Positions 46,767 through 53,084 of a DNA stretch of 64,000 nt are shown piece after piece. The stretch lies in assembly GCF_000238255.3 (NCBI RefSeq), contig NZ_CP011039.1, positions 3,025,001 through 3,089,000 on the forward strand, in the 5' to 3' direction. The position numbers and the translations under genes were made by a program. Below the pieces are notes generated by a model that saw nothing but the letters and a program-made list of their open reading frames with translations, had not been told where the DNA came from and searched no databases. This DNA is from Pseudoalteromonas spongiae UST010723-006 (GTDB lineage: Bacteria; Pseudomonadota; Gammaproteobacteria; Enterobacterales; Alteromonadaceae). The stretch's first letter is position 1, and the number at the start of each line of letters is the position of its first letter.

Positions 46767-47258
46767 ATGACACACTTCACCACTCCCGACCTATACGACG
46801 AATATTCTGACCAACTTCAAGTAGCTAGCGCAGGGTTACTTCACTTTGGTAATGTTTCTACGTTCGCAGGCCAAGCAATCACCATCCAATGTCCAAATGA
46901 TAACTCCAAGGTAGGTGAGTTACTCAAAAGCAACGGTGACGGTAAGGTATTAGTCGTCGACGCCAATAACGCTCAACAATTCGCTTTTTTAGGCGATAAT
47001 CTTGCCAAGTTCGCCATCGAAAATAATTGGCAAGGCATTATTGTAAACGGCTGTGTGCGTGATGTTGAAATTTTAGAACAGATGTCTTTAGCAATTATGG
47101 CTAGAGGCTGTGTACCACGGAAGACGCAAAAACAAGGTTTAGGCGAACAAGTAAGAGCCGTCAGCTTTCTAGATGTCACTATTCATAATGGCGATTGGAT
47201 TTATGGCGATCGCAATGGATTATTAGTAAGTAAATCACAACTGATTGAATTGGGATAA
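46767..47258 (+). CDS. rraA: RraA, regulator of RNase E activity
   Basis: A 163-residue protein from MTHFTTPDLYDEYSD. GQAITIQCPNDNSKVGELL, VLVVDANN, GIIVNGCVRDVEIL and DWIYGDRNGLLVS are family motifs. It is a ring-forming inhibitor of RNase E and thus affects mRNA turnover. The start follows the family N-terminus; no strong ribosome site precedes it. Downstream is a repeat region and tRNA-Ser genes in the opposite direction. Confidence 0.95.
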   Translation: MTHFTTPDLYDEYSDQLQVASAGLLHFGNVSTFAGQAITIQCPNDNSKVGELLKSNGDGKVLVVDANNAQQFAFLGDNLAKFAIENNWQGIIVNGCVRDVEILEQMSLAIMARGCVPRKTQKQGLGEQVRAVSFLDVTIHNGDWIYGDRNGLLVSKSQLIELG

Positions 47259-47262
47259 TCGC

Positions 47263-47716
47263 TTCGAACTAAGAATCCGAACCAAAGCCTCGCTTCACAA
47301 GCCATAAAGCAAAAAACCCGCAAACTATTTATATGAGGTTTTAATTTGTGTTGTGCAATGGAAGGTAGTCGGGATTAACGCTCGTGAATCCTGCACTCGC
47401 CCACTACGTGGCGCGTTCGCGGCTCAAATTGTTCCTGACTATTCTTAAAATAAAGAACTTCGAACTCAGGGTTCGAACCAAAGCCTCGCTTCACAAGCCA
47501 TAAAGCAAAAAACCCCGCAAACTATTTATGTGAGGCTTTAATTTGTTTTGTGCAATGGAAGGTAGTCGGGATTAACGCTCGTGCATCCTGCACTCGCCCA
47601 CTACGTGGCGCGTCCGCGGCTCAAATTGTTCCTGACTATTCTTAAAATAAAGAACTTCGAACTCAGGGTTCGAACCAAAGCCTCGCTTCACAAGCCATAA
47701 AGCAAAAAACCCCGCA
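47263..47716 (-). repeat. tRNA-distal tandem repeat, about 197-bp period, 2.3 copies
   Basis: Near-identical units start at 47263, 47459 and 47656 (offsets 196 and 197); the third breaks off near 47716 where the tRNA terminator begins. Each unit, read on the tRNA strand, opens with a terminator-like U-tract stem and contains GGTTCGAACCCTGAGTTCG, a T-loop-like sequence recalling a tRNA 3' end (changed in the copy at 47263). The units lie downstream of two tRNA-Ser genes. This fills the 487-base gap between rraA and the tRNAs; no gene is seen in it. Confidence 0.85.
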
Positions 47717-47737
47717 ACAAGTTGCAGGGTTTTTTGC
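47703..47737 (-). terminator. Terminator of the tRNA-Ser transcript
   Basis: CCCTGCAAC pairs with GTTGCGGGG (one mismatch) and a T-run follows on the minus strand; directly after the tRNA-Ser(GCU) gene. Confidence 0.75.
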
Positions 47738-47745
47738 TTTATACA

Positions 47746-47838
47746 TGGCGGAGAAGGAGGGATTCGAACCCTCGATAGGGCTACAAACCCTATACTCCCT
47801 TAGCAGGGGAGCGCCTTCGGCCACTCGGCCACCTCTCC
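47746..47838 (-). tRNA. tRNA-Ser (anticodon GCU)
   Basis: The minus strand reads GGAGAGGTGGCCGAGTGG at the 5' end, anticodon stem-loop CTCCCCTGCTAAGGGAG with GCT, a long type II variable arm, T-loop GGTTCGAATC and CCA end, 93 bases with the CCA encoded. It lies 20 bases downstream of a second tRNA-Ser on the same strand. Confidence 0.97.
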
Positions 47839-47857
47839 AGCGCAAATACATTTAAAA

Positions 47858-47948
47858 TGGCGGAGAGATAGGGATTTGAACCCTAGATAGGCTATTAACC
47901 TATGCCGGTTTTCAAGACCGGTGCTTTCAACCACTCAGCCATCTCTCC
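47858..47948 (-). tRNA. tRNA-Ser (anticodon UGA)
   Basis: The minus strand begins GGAGAGATGGCTGAGTGG, has the anticodon arm CCGGTCTTGAAAACCGG with TGA, a type II variable arm and GGTTCAAATC T-loop, with encoded CCA; 91 bases. It is the first gene of a two-tRNA transcript. Confidence 0.97.
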
Positions 47949-48188
47949 ATGCGCAAAATAATACTCAGCCAACCTTAAACTGTAAATAGCAAAAAGTTTG
48001 TTTGCTCAAATAAACATCAAAAAATTAACATTTTTATTAAAAAAAGCAATTTTCACACCTTTATCATCAATATTTACCATCAATCCCCAAACATTACCGC
48101 TAATCATCTTGCCGAACTCAACCTTTTAAATATTCGTAATATAGAACCCAACAAAACGATTTAACTTCACCGCCATAGGGAATGAGAC

Positions 48189-48482
48189 ATGAATAAACTA
48201 ATTACAGCAACTATCGCAGCAGCAAGCATTTTATCTTTCAACGCAGCCGCTAAAGTAACACCATCAGATAATAGCCTATCGTCAAAAATCTGCGCCGCAG
48301 CGGCAAATGAGCAAGATGGTAAATTACGTCGCTTACTTAAGCAGGAAAACAAAAACGTACGTAAGGCTGCTGAAAATATTTTATGTAACGGCAAATCACT
48401 TGAAGCGTTTGCGCAAGACATCAAAAACGCGAAAGTAGCGAAACAATTTAGCGATAACACAGACTTCATTGCTAAGCGCTAA
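48189..48482 (+). CDS. Small exported DUF3718 protein, copy 1
   Basis: A 97-residue protein with a signal peptide (MNKLITATIAAASILSFNAA) and a mature domain of about 75 residues, with Cys in SKICAAAANE and ILCNGKS, and LRRLLKQENKNVRKAAENI forming a basic helix. The pattern is that of DUF3718, a group found in Pseudoalteromonas and relatives; function unknown. GAATGAGAC precedes the ATG. A nearly identical gene lies 586 bases downstream with N19S-like and E74D-like changes, showing recent duplication. Confidence 0.87.
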   Translation: MNKLITATIAAASILSFNAAAKVTPSDNSLSSKICAAAANEQDGKLRRLLKQENKNVRKAAENILCNGKSLEAFAQDIKNAKVAKQFSDNTDFIAKR

Positions 48483-48502
48483 TAAACCAATTACCTGAAG
48501 TC

Positions 48503-48538
48503 AAAAGGGCGAGTTTACTCAAGTAAACTCGCCCTTTT
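48503..48538 (+). terminator. Terminator, DUF3718 copy 1
   Basis: The 17-bp stem AAAAGGGCGAGTTTACT pairs with AGTAAACTCGCCCTTTT around a CA loop, with a T-run. Confidence 0.85.
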
Positions 48539-48774
48539 CTGTGTTTAAACACTGTTAGGATTTTCTACTTTCGATACACCAAAAAATAGATGAAATTTTT
48601 ATCTACTAAAACTGACTTTCAACGATAGCTTTTTGCCAAATCTCACTTATCACGCATATTTACCATCAATCACCAAACATTACCGCTAATCATTTTGCCG
48701 AACTCAACCTTTTAAAAATTCGTAATATAGAACCCAACAAAACGATTTAACTTCACCGCCATGAGGAATGAGAC

Positions 48775-49068
48775 ATGAATAAACTAATTACAGCAACTAT
48801 CGCAGCAGCAAGCATTTTATCTTTCAGCGCAGCCGCTAAAGTAACACCATCAGATAATAGCCTATCGTCAAAAATCTGCGCCGCAGCGGCAAATGAGCAA
48901 GATGGTAAATTACGTCGCTTACTTAAGCAGGAAAACAAAAACGTACGTAAGGCTGCTGAAAATATTTTATGTAACGGCAAATCACTTGACGCGTTTGCGC
49001 AAGACATCAAAAACGCAAAAGTAGCGAAACAATTTAGCGATAACACAGACTTCATTGCTAAGCGCTAA
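48775..49068 (+). CDS. Small exported DUF3718 protein, copy 2
   Basis: A 97-residue twin of the gene at 48189; only two residues differ, an Asn to Ser near the signal-peptide end (ILSFSAAA) and a Glu to Asp in the tail (KSLDAFAQD). It has its own ribosome site (GGAATGAGAC) and terminator, and the upstream region is also copied, so it likely keeps the same expression. Function unknown. Confidence 0.87.
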   Translation: MNKLITATIAAASILSFSAAAKVTPSDNSLSSKICAAAANEQDGKLRRLLKQENKNVRKAAENILCNGKSLDAFAQDIKNAKVAKQFSDNTDFIAKR

Positions 49069-49088
49069 TAAACCAATTACCTGAAGTT

Positions 49089-49125
49089 AAAAGGGCGAGT
49101 TTACTCAAGTAAACTCGCCCTTTTT
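49089..49125 (+). terminator. Terminator, DUF3718 copy 2
   Basis: The same 17-bp stem as the first copy (AAAAGGGCGAGTTTACT and partner), ending in a T-run. Confidence 0.85.
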
Positions 49126-49153
49126 GATTTTTAAAGCCCTGCGACCTTGGCAA

Positions 49154-49834
49154 TTATGCACAAACCAATCGGTAGCCTATGCCTCGCTTAGTTTCTATCA
49201 TGCTCTCGTCTTGATCTGACAGCATTAGCTTTTTACGTAACTTACCAATATAAACATCAACAACATTGGTCATTGGATCCATTTCCATACCCCAAACATT
49301 GCTTAAAATGCGCTCGCGGCTAAGGTACTTGCCAGGGTTTGTCATTAGCAGTTCAAGTATCGCCATCTCTTTAACCGTTAGCGAAATTTCTTTATCTGCC
49401 AAGGTTACAATGTAGCTGTCACGATCAAATCTCAACTCTTCAAACGTTAGTGTATTCGAACGTGCTTTTTGCGATGGCTTGCGACGCGTAACCGCTTCAA
49501 TTCGCGCCAAAAGTTCTTCATAGGCAAAAGGCTTAGTTACGTAATCATCTGCACCTAAACGTAAGCCGTGCACAATATCCTGAGAAGCATCCATGGCGGT
49601 CAGCATAATGATTGGAATCTCAAAGTTTTTAATGCGTAATGCCTGACACACTTCTAAGCCGTTTAAACCCGGAAGCATTATATCGAGCAAAATCAGATTA
49701 AAGTCGCCTTCAAGCGCTAGATCTAATCCCTCTTTACCGTCGCTGGCGCGCACCACAAAGTACCCTTCAGCACGTAATCCGCGCTCTAAAAAACTCGCTA
49801 CGCGGTCATCGTCTTCAACTAATAAAATTCTCAT
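49154..49834 (-). CDS. OmpR/PhoB-type response regulator
   Basis: A 226-residue regulator from MRILLVEDD (a longer frame starts five residues earlier). The receiver has EDD (7-9), phospho-Asp 51 in NLILLDIMLPG, Thr in MLTAMD and Lys in VTKPFAYEE. The C-terminal winged helix shows SLTVKEMAILELLMTNPGKY and VDVYIGKLRKK. It starts within the end of the kinase gene upstream (20-base overlap), so the two are co-translated. Targets are unknown. Confidence 0.93.
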   Translation of the reverse strand: MRILLVEDDDRVASFLERGLRAEGYFVVRASDGKEGLDLALEGDFNLILLDIMLPGLNGLEVCQALRIKNFEIPIIMLTAMDASQDIVHGLRLGADDYVTKPFAYEELLARIEAVTRRKPSQKARSNTLTFEELRFDRDSYIVTLADKEISLTVKEMAILELLMTNPGKYLSRERILSNVWGMEMDPMTNVVDVYIGKLRKKLMLSDQDESMIETKRGIGYRLVCA

Positions 49835-51443
49835 TACGTTCCTCACCATTTAATGGTAATAGTATAGTCGCCACAGAGCCTACACCTGAAGCATTTGATT
49901 TTAAACTAATATGACCGCCATGCGCATCAACTATCGCTTTTGCAACAGGCAGACCTAACCCCGAACCCGGTGTGTTTGAACGGTTGCTACGATAAAAGCG
50001 TTCAAAAATATTTTCCAACTCTTGCTTAGTAACACCCTGACCTGCGTCAATTATTTTAATAATAACCACTTGCTGACGACACAATACTTTTACTTCTGTA
50101 ATCGCATGTTCAGTCGAGTAGCTAAGTGCATTTTCTAACAAAATCATTAGTACTTGGCGGATTCTACGTTCATCAAGCTCAAGACTGATCTCTTCGCTAA
50201 TATCAAATACTATATCTTGTTTACGCTCTTGCGCTTTACGACGGTACACATAACACAAATCCTGAATCAATTTTGATAGATTCACTTCACTACAAGAAAG
50301 CCTTAACTCACCTGCGCTCGACCGCGCAACTAGCATCAAATCATCGATCAATGCAGTGGTGTGACTTACTTGATCAACAACTGCAACAAGGGTTTCAAGG
50401 TAATCATCGACATTCTCTGAATGACTGCGTAACAAGATCTCTGATTCACCGCGAATTATTGTAAGAGGCGTGCGTAATTCATGAGAAATATCAGCTAAAA
50501 ATTGGCGACGCTGCTTATCAACATACGCCAATTTTTCGTTACTCAAAGCCAAGGCTTTTGTCCGCTCTTGTACTTTTTCTTCCAGCTGAAGTTTAGCCTC
50601 ACCCAATTCTGTTTGTTTGGTTTTTAGCTCACTTGCCATAAAGTTTAAGGCATCTGCAAGCTTGGCAAATTCGGTGTCTTTTAGTTTTGGAATACGGTGT
50701 TCTAGTTTGCCGGCTGTAAACTGGCTAGCTGCAAACTGAAGTTGTTTTGTTGCCTTTGAAATACGCTGCCAAAAAAACCAAATGGTCAGCATCATAAACA
50801 AACTTAATAGCCCGAGTGCAATTGCCAAGTAGCGGTTATTGCGCTCAGACATAATTTTACTGTTATCACGGATCGCTTCAGCCTGTAAATTTTCTTGCTT
50901 TACGGCCTCACTTATTAAGGCATTAAATTCAGCATGCACGCCCTGTTGCTGCAATAAACGATACAGGCTTTGCGCTTCAGATAATTCACCACGTGTAATA
51001 AGCGACCTGATTTCTTGCGAAGTCGTAATAATGCGCTCAACTTTTTGTGTTACTCGGTCTAACAACGCGAGTTCATTTTGCGTGCTGACCTCAGGTGCCA
51101 AAGCTACTTTTTTTAACAGGGAATTACGTACTTCAACAATTGCTGTACGCAACTTTTGCTCATTTTCTTCGCGTAACTCAGGCGCAAGCACGATGCCATT
51201 GCGCGACATTTCACCGATCGCAACAAGCTTTTCGAAAGTGTAAAGGGCAATATTTGAATACTGGTTAAGAATTTTATGAACAAGTTCTGATTTTTGTGCA
51301 TTGTCTTTAAAGCGGTTTGAACTATCAAAGTAAAGACCTGCCATCGCTGAGCTGAACAGTGAAATAATCACTAACGCGATAAGTAATTTATGAGTAAGGC
51401 GACTTTGGATTTGATAAGGAAGGTGATTCAACTGCTTTTCCAT
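49815..51443 (-). CDS. Membrane sensor histidine kinase
   Basis: A 542-residue kinase: membrane segments at about 18-38 and 205-225 around a mostly helical periplasmic region, HAMP (230-280), a coiled coil, HisKA with FLADISHELRTPLTII (phospho-His 321), and HATPase with LIENALSYS-like segment LLENALSYS, DAGQGV and SGLGLPVAK. It is the first gene of a kinase-regulator operon with the OmpR-type gene. The helical four-helix-bundle-like sensor region (KQENLQAEAIRDNSKIMSER) resembles ligand-binding sensor domains of chemoreceptor type. The signal is unknown. Confidence 0.9.
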   Translation of the reverse strand: MEKQLNHLPYQIQSRLTHKLLIALVIISLFSSAMAGLYFDSSNRFKDNAQKSELVHKILNQYSNIALYTFEKLVAIGEMSRNGIVLAPELREENEQKLRTAIVEVRNSLLKKVALAPEVSTQNELALLDRVTQKVERIITTSQEIRSLITRGELSEAQSLYRLLQQQGVHAEFNALISEAVKQENLQAEAIRDNSKIMSERNNRYLAIALGLLSLFMMLTIWFFWQRISKATKQLQFAASQFTAGKLEHRIPKLKDTEFAKLADALNFMASELKTKQTELGEAKLQLEEKVQERTKALALSNEKLAYVDKQRRQFLADISHELRTPLTIIRGESEILLRSHSENVDDYLETLVAVVDQVSHTTALIDDLMLVARSSAGELRLSCSEVNLSKLIQDLCYVYRRKAQERKQDIVFDISEEISLELDERRIRQVLMILLENALSYSTEHAITEVKVLCRQQVVIIKIIDAGQGVTKQELENIFERFYRSNRSNTPGSGLGLPVAKAIVDAHGGHISLKSNASGVGSVATILLPLNGEERNENFIS

Positions 51444-51576
51444 TCAATGGGTTACCAACTAACTAGTGCATAAATACTAAGTTAGCCGTAAATTTGCGAG
51501 TTTACTATATTGTAAGAAGTAAAAAGAGTTAATAATTCACCTACCTATTAACTCTCACAACAACAATATTGGGATT

Positions 51577-51652
51577 GCGTTCCTGTCCCCTGAAAATACC
51601 ATCGACTTAAATATTCTTGCGTCAATTAAAGCCGACGGTAATACAGGAACGC
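51577..51652. repeat. Long imperfect inverted repeat, 76 bases
   Basis: GCGTTCCTGT and ACAGGAACGC are perfect 10-base arms; inner parts also pair (ATACCATCG with CGACGGTAAT, including wobble pairs). It has no flanking U-run on either side. It may be a small RNA, a miniature element or a regulatory cruciform. Confidence 0.6.
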
Positions 51653-51775
51653 GAGACATATAGTAATGACAACAGCTAAATTAAGCCTGTTGAATTAATT
51701 AAACTTTCCTAAGTCATATTTAAAAATTAGTTAAACAACATAACTGACTTTAAAAAGCATTAGATTATTAAATAA

Positions 51776-51804
51776 AAAAGGCTGTAATTTATAAAATTAC
51801 AGCC
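51776..51804 (-). terminator. Terminator of the small peptide gene
   Basis: GGCTGTAATTT/AAATTACAGCC hairpin, with CTTTTTTATTT following on the minus strand, about 40 bases after the peptide's stop. Confidence 0.8.
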
Positions 51805-51842
51805 ATTTAAACAGGTGCGAACGGTCGCAAATAAATCATCAT

Positions 51843-51983
51843 TTATTTATATGCAACTGCGCCTGCTAATGCGAGTTTTTTGCCATAGCGGTTTAACTTA
51901 GCCAATAAGCTTTTTTTACCGTTATTAGAACGAGTTAATTGACCTTGAGATTGGCCACCTTGATTTAACGTTTGTTTAGTCAT
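51843..51983 (-). CDS. 46-residue cationic small protein
   Basis: An ATG-started 46-residue product: MTKQTLNQGGQSQGQLTRSN at the start and KKSLLAKLNRYGKKLALAG in its second half, ending AVAYK. The start is backed by CAGGAG eight bases upstream and the end by a strong dedicated terminator, so it is a real small gene. The polar, Gln/Gly-rich first half contains a GG and the second half is a basic amphipathic helix, as in some bacteriocin-like or membrane-active peptides, but no export or immunity genes adjoin it. Function unknown. Confidence 0.65.
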   Translation of the reverse strand: MTKQTLNQGGQSQGQLTRSNNGKKSLLAKLNRYGKKLALAGAVAYK

Positions 51984-52204
51984 GTGATTGCTCCTGTTGT
52001 TTAACTAGGTGCTATTTTGCGTTCAAAAATGGTTAAAATCCAATCAATAAAATTACCATTTTGACATGAGTTTTTCTAATGCGAAATTAAAGTAACTATA
52101 GTTGCATATAAACTGCATAAATGTGCAAAACCCAATCCTATCTATTTGACCTAAAAGCCTTAAACGGGCAAGCTTGTGCTTAGCGTTTTATTAATCACCA
52201 TTTC

Positions 52205-53068
52205 ATGAATAAACATTATCTAATTGTTTTAAACCCACTACCAAATAAACAAAAAAAATATTGGTTAAATTGGCTCGTTACCACCTTAAAGCAGCAACAA
52301 CATAGCTACTATATTTTTACGACCTCAGCAGTATTAGCGGATAACCAACTTTTCTTTAAACAACATTTGGCAGAGTACACTGAAGTGATCATGCTGGGTG
52401 GTGATGGCACGCTGCACTTGCTAGCCAATTGTATGGCTTACAGCAACAAACCAATTACCGTTTTGCCGTGCGGTACAGGTAACGACTTTATGCGCAATTT
52501 TGCCTATAGCAAACAACAACTAAAGCAGTTAGTACAAAGCGATCGCGTAATCACGATTGATTTAGGAAGAGTTAATGCGCGTTATTTTATTAACAGTGCC
52601 GGCGTAGGCTTTGACGCTGAAATCGTAGAGCGTACCAAAGGAAATAAAGGCTGGTTAGCGCGTTTCAGCTATTTATATCATACCCTTGCTTGTCTTGTAT
52701 TCTTTAAGGAATCACTCTTATCATTACAGCAGCAAGGTAAAGAAACGCATTATAAAAACTTTCTTACGGTGTTTGCTAATGGCAAATACTTTGGCGGCGG
52801 TATGAAAATTGCGCCCAACGCAGAGCTAAACTCGTCGCATTTAATGCGTTACAGCGTGGAAAAAACGCATTTAGCCAAAAAGCTCTGGGCTTTACCTAAG
52901 CTCTATTACGGTAAACATATTTCGCTACCAGAAGTGAAGGAACACGCATTTACACAACTTGAAGTCCTAACCCCAAACTTGCCTGTGCAAGCAGATGGAG
53001 AATCTGCAGGCTACACACCTGTGGTGATTGAAGTAGCTAAAAGCGCGTTAACGATAAAAATCATTTAA
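52205..53068 (+). CDS. Diacylglycerol kinase-like lipid kinase (YegS/DgkB class)
   Basis: A 287-residue cytoplasmic kinase. MLGGDGTLHLLANCM is the ATP-binding motif, VLPCGTGNDFMRNF the next conserved block, INSAGVGFDAEIV the third and VQADGESAG the last, as in the DAGK-catalytic family (YegS, BmrU). It phosphorylates a lipid hydroxyl. It stands 16 bases upstream of an HD-GYP protein, so the two are likely co-transcribed. Confidence 0.9.
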   Translation: MNKHYLIVLNPLPNKQKKYWLNWLVTTLKQQQHSYYIFTTSAVLADNQLFFKQHLAEYTEVIMLGGDGTLHLLANCMAYSNKPITVLPCGTGNDFMRNFAYSKQQLKQLVQSDRVITIDLGRVNARYFINSAGVGFDAEIVERTKGNKGWLARFSYLYHTLACLVFFKESLLSLQQQGKETHYKNFLTVFANGKYFGGGMKIAPNAELNSSHLMRYSVEKTHLAKKLWALPKLYYGKHISLPEVKEHAFTQLEVLTPNLPVQADGESAGYTPVVIEVAKSALTIKII

Positions 53069-53084
53069 TTGCAGTGAGTTAATC

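Larger units (their letters stand above)
48070..49126 (+). repeat. 586-bp tandem duplication containing a DUF3718 gene
   Basis: The blocks about 48070-48540 and 48656-49126 match nearly base for base, from the upstream region (TTTACCATCAATC) through gene to terminator. Upstream and downstream of each block the sequences differ. A few single-base differences point to a recent event. Confidence 0.9.
51444..52204. other. Intergenic region holding a small peptide gene and a long hairpin
   Basis: This 761-base region between the sensor kinase gene and the lipid kinase gene holds a minus-strand small gene (51843-51983) with its terminator, and a separate long hairpin (51577-51652). Beyond that, the stretches 51653-51775 and 51984-52204 are A/T-rich and show no gene or clear site. 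Confidence 0.6.

Noticed and set aside
47663..47851. 62-codon minus-strand frame over tRNA-Ser(GCU)
   Set aside because: It is mostly tRNA and terminator sequence read as protein; a Tpr-like product as at E. coli tyrT cannot be supported.
47746..47948. tRNA-Ser pair as an integration site of a genomic island
   Set aside because: No integrase, direct repeat of tRNA 3' end with island content, or composition change next to it; the neighbours are housekeeping genes.
51577..51652. Integron attC site
   Set aside because: The arms lack the conserved core RYYYAAC/GTTRRRY ends and there is no cassette array or integrase.
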